DNA of 64,000 nt. Source: Mesodorylaimus sp. YZB2_4. Lineage: Eukaryota; Nematoda; Enoplea; Dorylaimida; Dorylaimidae. The notes below the pieces were generated by a model. It worked only from the letters and a program-made list of their open reading frames with translations. It was not told the DNA's origin and made no database searches. This document shows positions 20,552 to 31,899 of this stretch, one piece after another (the first letter of the stretch is position 1; each line of letters begins with the position of its first letter). Position numbers and translations under genes: made by a program. The stretch is from positions 82,814-146,813 of the forward strand of contig JASANH010000298.1 of assembly GCA_030248295.1 (NCBI GenBank). The letters run 5' to 3'.

Positions 20552-21210
20552 GTAAGAGGCCTCGAAGCTTTTACTTATTTTTTTATCATCTGACCTTCTA
20601 CATTCCCACCTCGCTCATGTCTTGATAAAATGGCGAACTTCGTTATTTCAGAAAATTCAATGGTGGGCCGAAGCACTTGATATTGGTTTTTCTGAAAGCT
20701 TCAAATCTGAAATCTTCCTGAAATCTTCAGAATCTGCCTTTTGGCATTCGTTTTTTAAAAGCTTCAGTTTCTGAAAAGTTATTTCGGATCCATGATGCAG
20801 CTGGGCTGGTAGGTTACTGGACGAGTAAGAAAACTGCAATAGCACAAGACTAACAATCAGCAAGGGCCAGTTTCACAGTGCGATTCTAATTTTTCAAGTT
20901 ACGAATTGAGGGCACTATTATACAGCAACTTGGGCCAACGCTGAGACACCAATGCAGGACGTGTCACAATATCTGTTCCAGATGTGCCTCATCCGTAGAT
21001 TTAGGCACGTCCTATGACAGGTCTCATCTTGTTTCATAATTAAAAAAAGGATGACTTAAGACATTTTAGCAGAGCACGGAATTTTAAGTTAGAAATACAT
21101 ACAGTACTGTACGCGTAAGCTGAACACCCATTACTGGTCGGAGTTTTTTGTGTGATTGTATCTGAATAATTTTACTATATCACGATGACGTTTGGCTTAG
21201 ACGGGCTGGT
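20552..21210. other. No supported gene
   Basis: An acceptor-like TTATTTCAG at about 20650 is followed by a frame that stops after about 9 codons. A fold-back AGCTTCA..TGAAGCTT-like word pair lies near 20695-20770. Nothing else was seen. Confidence 0.35.
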
Positions 21211-21484
21211 CTGAGCGGCGGGCATTCCGCCACACCCCGCCAAAAGTTCAAATTCGCCTAGTTCGCCTGCGCGTGAACTTTTGGCGGTAGATGGCGGAAT
21301 GACCGCACCTTTGTGGTCATGTCTGCAATTAGCGCGAATTAGGAGTAATATGCTTTTTATGAGGATCATGGCTAGAGGACAACGAGGATTGAGTTGCATA
21401 TAGAAATTTTAAAAAAGCGAGATTTTTACGTGTAACAGCATAATTTTTGTCACTGAAGCAAATTTTTTCAGTCATACAGCGGAG

Positions 21485-21632
21485 CATTAACAACACACTC
21501 AAGAGCTGAGGGACATAAGTATCTATTGACAATCACTTTTAACCCTGGCGGGAGTCGAACATATCTTCTAACAATAAGTGAGCGGCTAGCGTGAGAGGGG
21601 GACACCTAAACTCGCCAGGCTGCGACCCAGCT
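21485..21632 (-). repeat. tRNA-derived SINE, subfamily B (left arm)
   Basis: The minus strand shows a tRNA-like head with box A (CGCAGCCTGGCGAGTTTAGG), CCTCTCACGCTAG, and box B (TGTTCGACTCC) closing CCGCCAGGG, then a body with ATTGTCAATAGATACTTATG. The counterpart in the right arm (26343-26480, +) is the palindrome partner; 43860-43995 is an independent relative. Confidence 0.6.
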
Positions 21633-21635
21633 TGT

Positions 21636-21815
21636 GCATTCATGTTCATGTTCATTTTCATGTTTTACCACATCACCAAACGCTTATGCGCACTCGGGGG
21701 TGAAGGGACACATTTTACACAATATGATTTACCGGCCCGCGAGTCGAACACTCGCCCGTAACTGCGCACCTGGCGTGAGAGGCAGACGCCTAACCCACCA
21801 GGCCACGAGGCCGGT
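21636..21815 (-). repeat. tRNA-derived SINE, subfamily A, with CATGAA tail
   Basis: On the minus strand ACCGGCC at 21815 and GGCCGGT about 85 nt later would pair like an acceptor stem. Box A is GTGGCCTGGTGGGTTAGGCG and box B TGTTCGACTCG. The body TGTGTCCCTTCACCC..GCGCATAAGCGTTTGGTGATG follows, ending in a (CATGAA)n tail. The equivalent site of the right palindrome arm (26325-26345) is empty. Confidence 0.75.
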
Positions 21816-22239
21816 TCACTTTGCTGAAAACCTAGAACAGCTGCTGATGCATTTGCTGCTTCTTGTTTCATGTGCGTCGACAAGGCATGTATTTCGAGCT
21901 CTTTCTTTCTCAACTGCTGTGTATTGTTAGATATTTCGACTGCGTTACTTAATTTGGTGTGTGTAAGTGGGGGGACTGGGTGGGGTTTTTATTTATACTG
22001 CATATGCTGAAACATACTGTATACAGTGACGTGCACACCAACCTTATCCAATAAAATGGCGGCTTCCACAGGGGTAGTGCTATAATCCTACAGTGGCTTT
22101 GCCCCTGTGCAAAAAGTTGCTTGTTGGGCGAAACGCACTAAATGCACATTTTGAGGTAAAACCATGTCTATTACTGGATCCTGAGCTTTTGAAATGCCGC
22201 ATTTCACAAGCCGTTATTAGTAAAGTTTCCTCCTAAGTT

Positions 22240-23006
22240 CTCATTAAAAGATACTGATTGCTTTCTGAGTATTTGCTGGTCTATCAAGACGGATTGATTT
22301 CATCGAGGTAAATTTCGGTACGACCTTGGATATGCGTATAGAACGACCAGACACGCCCTCTCCCAAGGCCAAGGCCGGCGCATGGCCTTGTGGCCAGATG
22401 TAACTAAGCCTGGCAGAGAAAAAATGTCAGCTAGACAAAAACTTCACTGAAGCAAGGCAAGTCTTGCGACTATACATGCGACTGAAACATCGACCCATGG
22501 TGCTGACGATCCCAGCCTAGGGACGGTCGATAACTATTGCAACCCTAGTCCTGTGATGGGGGTTTCCTTCCCCGTTCGGTGCAGACCGCCCGGCTGCACG
22601 TGCACTTGCACAGGTGCTCTTCCATAGGCCTGACTGAGCAAAGAGAGTCCAGATCAAACCAGATCTAACTGGTTATGTTCCTCGCCAGGATCGGTCCTTC
22701 TGACCGGCCCGCCTAGACTGCCCGTCAGTCATCATCTACTCGTCGATCCGTGCGGTTGGGTCTATTCCCCCAGCTGCCCTTCCCTCGTAAGTGCATTTCA
22801 CTTGGTTGGTTGTACCAGCGTAGAGGTGTCCGCATGTCGGCCTGATAAAGGTACGTCTATATTAGCGTCAGTTTCAGTAGGGACCGCGCAGGGTAGATTC
22901 GAACCTTAGTACGCGTGTAGGTGGCCCGATCCACGTACGGGGAGGGTACCACACTATCTCCTACTCGCCAAGGCATGCCTGGCACGAGGGTTATACAAAG
23001 GTAAGT
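22240..23006. mobile_element. 767-bp insertion in the left palindrome arm
   Basis: Absent from the right arm, where AAGTTGCTCTCC is continuous near 25907. TAAGT-like words flank it (22233 and 22999), suggesting a 5-bp duplication. Part of it (22400-22560) resembles the TRIM LTR in reverse: TGTAACTAAG, GGCAAGTCTTGCGACTATAC, GAAACATCGACC and GATCCCAGCC. There is no ORF. It is probably a diverged TRIM-type element, possibly with nested material. Confidence 0.55.
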
Positions 23007-24447
23007 ATGCTCTCCAATGCCCATATAAGGCACGCAGTTACATACTATCCGCTGTGTCATTGGCTGTCGAGGGCCTGTGACCAGTCGCAGGCAAGGGGAC
23101 CAGCCAGGACACTGAACCCTTCTTCTCAAAGACCTTCCCCCCACCTCAGGCCCAGCAGGAGGAAAGAAAAGCATAGCTTCCATAACAGTAAAATGCGTAA
23201 AATGCGCATTATAAAGCAGTAATTTCGAAGTTTCGCCTACGCCCCGTCAAAGGCGAAACTGCCCAATCCCCTGCGCTTCGCGCCAGCGTTCATCTTAGCC
23301 ATCTCCCCTACCTCCCAGCCCCCCTCGCCCAAGCCAGCCGACCTTGCCCATACTTGGCCAGTCGTACGCCCCGATAAATGCAGCATGTGTACTGACTGTC
23401 GAGCCAAGAACATATATAAGCAACCCATAAGCTAAATCCACTTTTCCATCAATCGATATGCCAAGCGACTGACATGTTATCACTGAATAATATCATATCA
23501 GGAAGGACGATATCATGACCACATTCGAGCCCGTAAGGTTAATTGAATTCTTTAATCTTCGAATAAGGCAAGTCCACCCCCCCCCCCCCATCCAGAGCCG
23601 CAGGTTTGATATGGTCGAGATCATTAGGATTTGACTTCAATAGATCGGATTCGAAATTCGATCGTGCCCCCACGCCATGTGCATTGAAGACAACGAGCCG
23701 CACGCATCGTACTGTTCATCTGAAACGGATCAGGAGATCAGTTTGGACTGTGCTGTTTATCTGCAATTAACACCTTACGAGCCTAGCTGCCAGCCCTTCT
23801 GAGAAAAACAGGGACCTAATTCTGAATTACTGGTTCAGTAGATAAACTTTGCAAGGACAAGAATATGACAGGGGGTTCAAAGTTGGGATCAAAATCTGGC
23901 ACAACAATTTCAAAAACTCGAAGTGGCCAATGACTAACCAGCCCAAATCAGCCGATTAGATACCTCTTGTCCCACAGACTCAGTTATTCATACCTAACCC
24001 AATTGTTCACTTCAAGCTTTTTGATGCAGTCCATCAACGTTTTGTGTCAATAGCCAATAAAATCGATTTTCCTGTTCCCAATCCTACAATAGACGATGAC
24101 TCAAATTCGGTCCGAAACGAGTGAATGGAGAGAAAATGAATCTAGCAGCTGTTAATTTATACTCCCAAGCTATTGTTAGATAAGCTATTTAAAAGAGTGA
24201 CCAAAATTTCAATCATTTGCTCGCAGAGCATCGTGTCTCATAATCCGAATGCTAGTAGGCTGACTTTGGGGCTGTGATCCTCAGTTTAATCTCCCTTAAC
24301 TGCCCAGTTAGTGAACTGCCCGCTTAAGGCACTTGACTGCGCAGTTAAAGTTAATCGCGATTGAGGAACAGGGCCCAGAAGACCAGTCTTCTGATGCTGG
24401 ATATAGCCGCCACGGCTAAATCTAGTTACTGGAACATATAGTGCCGC

Positions 24448-24580
24448 TAATTGCAGACATGCCCACAAAGGTGCGGTCATTCCGCCATCTACCGCCAAAA
24501 GTTCAAATTCGCCTATTTCGCATGCGCGTGAACTTTTGGCGGTAGATGGCGGAATAAGCGCACCTTTGTGGGCATGTCTG
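24448..24580. repeat. Palindromic MITE-like unit at the palindrome centre
   Basis: GCAGACATGCCCACAAAGG, ATTCCGCCATCTACCGCC and AAAAGTTCA appear on both sides of a short spacer (AATTCGCCTATTTCGCATGC). The same unit lies at both outer ends of the giant palindrome (21211-21337 and 26650-26766). Confidence 0.75.
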
Positions 24581-26342
24581 CAATTATCGGCACTATATGT
24601 TCCGGCTACTAGATATAGCCGTGGCGAGGCATATTTTGTCTTGCTGGAGTGGCGATCGGAAATTAAGTTCCCGACTATTGATCATAAAAAGTGGGTCGAG
24701 TTGCGCAAAGTACAATTCGTCCTGTACAATATCATGGAATTGTCAAATCGCCAGCCGTGCGACGGAGATACGGACGAAGAAATTATGTAGTATATCCAAC
24801 ATTTACTCGTTTCGGACCGAATTTGAGTCATCGTCTATTGTAGGATTGAACGGGAAAATCGATTTTATTGGCTAGTGACACAAAATGTTGAGGGACTGCA
24901 TCAAAATTCTTGAAGTGAACGGGTGAGGTAAGAATAACTAAGTCTGTGGGACAAGAGGTATCTAATCGGCTGATTTGGGCTGGTTAGTCATTAGCTACTT
25001 CGAGTTTTTGAAATTGTTGTGCCAGAGTTTGATCCCAACTTTCAACTCCCTGTCATATTCCTTGTCCTTGCAAGGTTTATCTACTGAACCAGTAATTCAG
25101 AATTAGGTCCCTGTTTTTCTCAGAAGGGCTGGCAGCTTGGCTCGTAAGGTGTTCAATGCAGATAAACAGCACAGTCCAAACTGATCTTCTGATCCGTTTC
25201 AGATGAACAGTTCGATGCGTGCGGCTCGTTGTCTTCAATGCACTTGGCGTGGGGCACGATCGAATTTCCAATCCGATTTTTTTCAGTCAAATCCTAATTA
25301 TCTCGACCGTATCAAACCAACGGCTTTGGATGGGGAGTGGATTTGCCGTATTCAAAGATCAAAGAATTCAATTAATCTTCCGGGCTTAAATGTGGTCATG
25401 ATATCGTCCTTCCTGATATGATATTCTTCAGTGATAACATGCCAGTCGCTTGGCATATCGATTGATGGAAAAGTGGATTTAACTTATGGGTTGCTTATAT
25501 ATGTTCTTGGCTCGAAAGTCAGTACACATGCTGCATTTATCGGGGCGTACGACTGGCCAAGTATGGGCAAGGTCGGCTGGCTTGGGGAGGGGGGTTGGGA
25601 GGTAGGGGAGATGGTCAAGATGAACGCTGGCGCGAAGCGCAGGGGATTGGGCAGTTTCGCCTTTGACGGGGCGGAGGCGAAACTTCGAAATTACTGCTTT
25701 ATAATGCGCATTTTACGCATTTTCCTGTTATGGGAGCTATGCTTTTCTTTCCTCCTGCTGGACCTGAGGTGGGGGAGGGTGTTTAAGAGGAAGGGTTCAC
25801 TGTCCTGGCCGGTCCCCTTGCCCACAACTGCGACTGGTCACAGGTTCTCGACAGCCAATGACACAGCGCATAATATGTAACTGCGTGTCTTATATGGGCA
25901 TTGGAGAGCAACTTGAGAGGAAACTTCATCAAAAACGGCTTGTGAAATGCGGCATTTGAAAAGCTCAGGATTCAGTAATAGACATGGTTTTACCTCACAA
26001 TGTGCATTTAGTGCGTTTCGCCCAACAAGCAACTTTTTGCACAGGGGCAAAGCCACTGTAGGATTATTGCACTACCCCTGTGGAAGCCGCCATTTCATTG
26101 GATAAGTTTGGTGTGCACGTCACCGTATACAGTGTATTTCATCATATGCAGTACATAAAAACCCCACCCGATCCCCGCCCACTCACACACACCAAATTAA
26201 GTAGCGCAATCGAAATATCTGGCAATACAATACACGGCAGTTGAGAAAGAAAGAGCTCGAAATACATGCCTCGTCGACGCACATGAAACAAGAAGCAGCA
26301 AATGCATCAGCAGCTGTTCTAGGTTTTAAGCAGAGAGAATGC

Positions 26343-26480
26343 ACAAGCTGGGTCGCAGCCTGGCGAGTTTAGTTGTCCCCCTCTCACGCTAGCCGCTCAC
26401 TTATTGTTAGAAGATATGTTCGACTCCCGCCAGGGTTACAAATGATTGTCAATAGATACTTATGTCCCTCAGCTCTTGAG
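26343..26480 (+). repeat. tRNA-derived SINE, subfamily B (right arm)
   Basis: Palindrome partner of 21485-21632. It reads forward: GGGTCGCAGCCTGGCGAG (box A region), CCTCTCACGCTAG, TGTTCGACTCCCGCC (box B). Confidence 0.6.
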
Positions 26481-26766
26481 TGTGTTGTTAATGCTCCGCT
26501 GCATGACTGAAAAAATTTGCTTCAGTGACAAAAATTATGCTGTTACACGTAAAAATCTCGCTTTTTTAAAATTTCTATATGCAACTTAATCCTCGTTGTC
26601 CTCTAGCCATGATCCTCATAAAAGCGTTTTACTCCTAATTCGCGCTAATTGCAGACATGCCCACAAAGGTGCGGTCATTCCGCCATCTACCGCCAAAAGT
26701 TCACGCGCAGGCGAACTAGGCGAATTTGAACTTTTGGCGGAAAGTGGCGGAATGCCCGCCGCTCAG

Positions 26767-28168
26767 GAATCCTCGTTTTATGCACAAAATCTAACCGTCA
26801 TGTCAGCAGACTTCGTGAACCGCATCATTTGTATTTTCCAAGTCATAATTTTGAGTCCTCAGAGTTTTGTGTTTTCTGCGACTGTTTCACGTTATTCTCT
26901 CCCATAGGATCATGCTTGCTAGTGACTCTATCACGCGTACAAGTTTTAATTAATACTGTTCCCCCCTCTTCTGTCAAGTGCATATATTTGCTTAGGTAAA
27001 GTAGGAGTAAAATGATGGTAATGGGATTCTGTCATCTCTTCTCGGCCTCAATACTTAAAAAGAAACGACAGAATTTCAGTTCAGCTGAAAAAGAACTATT
27101 TTTACGGCTAAAGAGAGCAACGGCAAAATGCCACAATCTCAAGACGCCCAAAAAGTTGCTCCAAAAAGATCAGCTCAAAATCGCCATAGATCAAGGGAAA
27201 TCGCCCTGCGCCTGAGCAGGCTGCTGGGAAATAGGGACGCCAGGGAGTGTCTTAAGACATGGTCGAGGTCGCCCTAGACTTACTGTATGACGGCCTGGTG
27301 TCCTTGGGTGGGATACCAAGCTGATGGTAAAATGAGCTGGGACTGTCCTAGAATTTAGGACATGCCTTGGGATTTACACTGTATAAGTGCCCCCCCCTCC
27401 ACCCCCTACTCAGGACAGCAGGAGCTTAAAACTTCTCCACCAACATTTCCTTGAATTTACTTTCTTGCGCTGTCAAAAAACTCTGACCGAGTGCAAGAAA
27501 TTCGGACCTGACCCTGACTTGACCAGACCTCAAAAAATTTTCTGACCTCGACCCTGACTTCGACCAAGGGTCGGTCAATCGGGGTTTTGACAGAATTCTG
27601 ACCTTGACCTTGAGGTCATTTCTAACACTAATGTAATGATCTTGATTGCTCGATGAACAAAGCCAATAAGCCAGAGGGCCAGAGCGAGACAGGGCCACTC
27701 ACTTCAATGCCTAACACGCAGAAGCACTCTGCATTTTATAAAGAGCCTAATACACAGGCCTATCCATGATTTTATAAAAGCAAATCCGAAAGTTCTGGTA
27801 AGATGTGAAGTCGGTGCAAAGACACAATGAACATGTATACCCATGTTTGGTCAGGCGATACAGAGTCCGGAAATCATAGAAGCGCTCCACCATCAGCCTG
27901 CCCGATAGCAAGCATGCTACTGTGCGAAATAGTCAAACAGCCTCGCTGTGAATATCCCGTTCGTGAAAATGCTTTCGCGCTCAATTTTACTAGTCAAGTC
28001 TAATGAGTCGACTGATAAACACGAGCTTCGCTCATTTTCAATAGAACCCTAGCGGCAGTGCGGCAATTCAGGAGTTTTCTTTGTGTTTTTCGCGAAGATG
28101 ACATAAGAATCATTTCTACCAGAAATGCACCTGCTCACATAAGCTTACTCTATATATAGATTTCCGCA
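26767..28168. other. Intergenic; no supported gene
   Basis: 27470-27630 is a degenerate run of TGACC(C/T)TGAC words on the minus strand, related to 14620-14720 and 18110-18200. There are short ORFs only. Confidence 0.4.
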
Positions 28169-28438
28169 ATGGCGGTTTCTATATTGGTTCACGAGACAGC
28201 TGCCGCTTTATGTACTCCTGAGGAAACAAAAGTACAAGCACTCACGAGTTCGGGTAGCTTGGGTATGACGGCAAGGTTATACAACAACACGAACCGTGCG
28301 ACGATGCCAGCTGCTCACGTCGTCGAACTTTCTCACAAAGTTGTTGTTTCAAGGAGACCACAACTTCATGCAAGCAATAAAACTGTGCTTTCAGCTTCCT
28401 TCGTCATCAGTAGTAGTTTTTGCATGATGCGCTCATAA
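28169..28438 (+). CDS. Possible small gene with a TATA box, unknown
   Basis: 89 residues from ATG 28169. A TATA-box-like CTATATATAG lies at 28150-28159, too close to the ATG (about 10-20 bp) for a normal promoter with a leader. Composition is Ser/Thr/Ala/Val-rich without motifs. It could be chance. Confidence 0.2.
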   Translation: MAVSILVHETAAALCTPEETKVQALTSSGSLGMTARLYNNTNRATMPAAHVVELSHKVVVSRRPQLHASNKTVLSASFVISSSFCMMRS

Positions 28439-30150
28439 ACTAGCAATAATTTTTCTTTTCCGTCTTTTTTTAAAAAGTTTTTCGCGTTTCCACCTCGTTT
28501 TATCGAGATTTTTTTCATGTCCGATTATATTACGGCTGAAACAAACCACAGAGCAATCTTGAAATCTGTTTAACACCATTTTTTAGTGCCTTTGGAACGG
28601 CCAGTATGGCCTCTTCTAATGTAAAAATCGCGCTTTTCTGCTGTCAACAGTGTGCGGTTTTTTTCGACCTAGGATTAATTTTAGCCTGTCTCATCGACTC
28701 ATGTACCCGTACTGTACATTATTGCATAGCAACAAAGGGTTCACAAGACATTTACAATAAAGTATAACTGAAAGCATATTCACCTCGCAGCTATCTTTTA
28801 CTTTTTCGCGGCGGACGTCGTTAGTACGACGAAACAAAACACAAACGACACCCAACAAACCCCCCCCCCCCAACACCCCACATAGCGAGATGGAAAATGC
28901 AAGGGTTCGAAGGATCAAGGATCAAGTTTTGAGTGTTTAAAGTGACAATCACAGTAGGTACAATGCCATTTCTACTGTAGTCTTACAGTCATGTCGGCCA
29001 CTATCTGCGCTAATTGTTTTGGAAACTGCGGTGAATTTTTTCTGACGAGCTCTTTGAAGCTTTTCGTCGACGCGTTTCATTTCCCCTCCCAGCATGCAAT
29101 CGAAACTTTATCCCAGAGGATACCTCTGTGACGAGGCATCTCAAGAGACAAGGCAACCACATCTTTTACTTCCTCCACGCCCTAATGAATACGATTATGC
29201 GTATTAACCCCTAGTTGGTCTCACTGTTTGCAGCATCAAGTAGCAACTGTACGATGCCTGTGCTAGAAGATGGTTCTTCCTTTCGTACGATTCATGTTTC
29301 AATTGAAGTTATTATTGTTTTCGGGCACTTTTTTGGGGTTTGGGGTTTTCGGGCCGCCGTTTGAGAACCGCTTGATCGATTTCGATAATTTCTGAGACTA
29401 GCATGTCCTACCTATCAACCTATGATACTACCAACCCGGTTTTGCAAAATAATGGCTGGTTGTCGAGATATGCAGATAAAACCGTTTCGCCCTGTGTTAT
29501 AACATGCGTTGGGTCTGTGGACCCAAGAGTTCGACCACCTACGGGTTAAGTGGTTTATGGCTATGTGACGCCGATGTCGACTTGAGGACATCACACTCGG
29601 GCGTTCCATTCATCACAGAGCGAAACAAAGCTGAAAGTTTTATAAGTAATCAAGGACTTTTTGATGGGTCATATGTATGACAGGTCTATTCTTTCATTTA
29701 CGCAATCCAACCCCATGAGCATGTGAGTCTGAGCGCATCCCTCCGTATCTCCGCCCATTGTCTAGGCGACTAGGTATCCTCGAGGTCGCGGAAGACCTTG
29801 TTAGGCTTTTTACGAATATGCACCAGTATTTGCTAGGCTGGTCGTAGGAAATTAGCTGTATCACACCAACGCATGTGTACATAATTGAGTTTGACGTAAA
29901 AAAATGTCCAGTGGATTTCCAGAGCAGTCGTGTCACGTCTCGCCTAGTGTAGATCCGACATGCTCCGTGAAGCTTTTTAAAAATTTTATTGTCTGCAATT
30001 AATTTCCATATTTTATAATGTGAACTTCTTTTTTAGGAAAATTCTGACAGAGAAGTATCAAAATTTTTCCGCTGAATCGATCGGCTAGGAACGCTTTTTA
30101 AGTGGAAGAATTCGGCGCATTGCGAAAGGAAGCTCGTCATGTATTGCGAC
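28439..30150. other. Intergenic; no supported gene
   Basis: A run of C lies at 28860-28871. No ORF above 80 codons with motifs was seen. Confidence 0.4.
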
Positions 30151-30159
30151 GTCGGATGT

Positions 30160-31431
30160 GAATTCCAAGAAGCGTATGAGAGGAATTTTACCAATTTTAC
30201 ATGTGAACAATGGATCGATTATTGCAAAGCGTAGCAGAAATGGATCAAGACTGGAAACAACATTGGCAAAACGATCAATGTTGGTCTGCTGCGTGTTGGA
30301 GTTTTTGGATTAGTGAGCTACGTGCTCATGATTGTCGTGTTTCGTTTGCCCGACTTTAAAGGAGCGAGTTACATTTATCATAATCGATTGTCTACATGGA
30401 ATTACGCACATGTTTGTGATGGCGCAGGTAGGTGACATATGTTCATTGTACAATGATCGCAACAGGTTTGACTGATCAGGAGGGATCCTACCTGTGCTGA
30501 ACAGCCACCCAGACCTGTTCGACAAAAATCCATGAAAGTTCAATGATCCAAAAATTAGTCGCCTAACGGGAAACAGTTCGGAGCTGACCACCCCTGTTTT
30601 TCTTTACAGGCGGGTTTTGAAAGATTCTTGCCAACTGACAAAACGTGCTATTCCTTTTTTTTCTACATCAAAGTGATCCGAGAGCTGTGGCTACTTGGCG
30701 ATGCTATGAAACTGAGCACCAGCATGGTCACTACATTTTTGTCATTGGAGCGTTTCCACAAAAATTCACTAAATTCAATCAACCAAAAGTTGCTTGGACA
30801 TTTGTAGCCATTTTATTTTTATTTGGTTTGCTCAGCTTCAGCCCAGCATTTACAGAATCGGTAGAGCAACGAATCGTCAACAATGTGTCTGTGTGTGTAA
30901 GTGTGGTAAAAAATGGCAAAGGTTCGATTGTTGGAGGCGATCGAATTGTTACATTAATCATTTACGCTGTCAAAGGTGTGACCAGCGTCCTGATGGTCGT
31001 GTGCTGCATCGGAGAAGCGCTCGGACCAGTCATAAAGTCTAGAAAAATCACATCCATGTCCTCGGCAGCTCATTCAAAATGGAAGGAGAATCGGCGTCCA
31101 TCTTGCTTACAAATTGCAATAGCCATATTGCAAATTATCGATCACGCTATGTGTGTGATCACGTGGACAGGTGGACGTGGACTTTTTCTCGCAAGTTTTC
31201 AAAGTTGATCTCAGCCGTCAGATCATGGGTTATCTTGAAGCCTTTGACCTTCATACAGATCTTTTTTTGTCGTCCCTACGCACTCCATACCTTGAATGCA
31301 TAATGTTTTGGTCCGCCGCCAACAAATTCAGTAATAAAGCTGCCACTCCCGAAATCTTTCTGCAATTCGTCAGTCATTTCACCTATACGAGTAAAACACA
31401 AGATCATTTAGCGAGGAATAAATTAGGCTAG
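30160..31431 (+). pseudogene. Seven-transmembrane receptor (GPCR) copy 1, decayed
   Basis: An extracellular start with CEQWIDYCKA is followed by an in-frame TAG (about 30234). TM1 is VGVFGLVSYVLMIVVF, with a basic/Phe-rich first loop (PDFKGASYIY). Then, after a frame change or a short intron, comes CYSFFFYIKVIRELWLLGD with TM3 LSTSMVTTFLSLERF in place of E/DRY. TM4 and TM5 follow (WTFVAILFLFGLLSFSPAF; VTSVLMVVCCIGEALG), then an acidic/basic loop and a TM6-like ALLQIIDHAM block. The ORF 30645-31208 covers TM4 onward in one frame, and the last part shifts frame near 31208. A GT-AG interval (30428-30609) may be an intron, but the phases do not fit cleanly. It is strongly similar to the copy at 52.1-53.2 kb (opposite strand) and more distantly to 56.85-57.5 kb. 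Ligand unknown. Confidence 0.6.
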
Positions 31432-31899
31432 TTGCTTATATGGCTAAAACAGCTTACAAAAAAAATTTTGAATTTCAGGCTGATAGTTGTCTCCCGACCT
31501 TTTGACGTAGATGATGGAATAGGTATCAAAATAGAGAACGCGATCGTCAAGTTTCTCCAAGTAGCTGTGGAGCTTGAGTCGAGCTTGTGCAGTCGTATAT
31601 GCGGCGATGACAGCGTTGGTGTTTGCCATTACCTCCACGAAGGTCGCGAGACAATGCGGGCCCTCGCAGTAACAATTATTTCGAAACGCATTTTAGGGCT
31701 CGAAATTTTGAATTTCGCGCTAAGAAGGTGTACATAGTTGCTGAGTGTGCGTATGTGTGCGTCAGTAATCCAATTTAAATTGAAAAAAGTAGCGTCATGT
31801 CTGGACTTTAAGAGCAAAAGAAAGCCGGAATCGGTGGGTCGGAAACTTTAAAGACTTTTTTGTACGTTGTTTCCAGTGAAGTCGGTGCGAAATATTGTG
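31432..31899. other. No supported gene
   Basis: Lies between the receptor relic and the Helitron relic. Overlapping small ORFs on both strands show no motif. Confidence 0.35.

Larger units (their letters stand above)
21211..26766. repeat. Giant imperfect palindrome (about 5.6 kb)
   Basis: The sequence from 21211 (CTGAGCGGCGGGCATTCCGCC) reads as the reverse complement of that ending at 26766. The arms meet at about 24513. Matching landmarks include 21330-21520 with 26470-26650, 22030-22235 with 25920-26100, 23010-23500 with 25420-25890, 23650-24130 with 24800-25260, and 24400-24512 with 24513-24630. Divergence is roughly 5-10% by eye. The left arm is about 1 kb longer because it carries a SINE (21636-21815) and a 767-bp insertion (22240-23006). 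Outside the shared core, 24130-24400 and 24640-24800 differ between arms. ORFs in the arms (for example 25431-25880) are not preserved across arms. Confidence 0.85.

Noticed and set aside
21720-21815. Functional tRNA gene
   Set aside because: Boxes A and B are good, but the anticodon stem does not pair. Three copies with the same non-tRNA body and tail show that it is a SINE.
25431-25880. 149-residue ORF in the right palindrome arm
   Set aside because: The left-arm counterpart breaks after about 60 codons and the changes are not codon-like. No motif was seen.
21541-26440. CRISPR-like array
   Set aside because: Repeats are dispersed and inverted with irregular spacing, and the DNA is eukaryotic.
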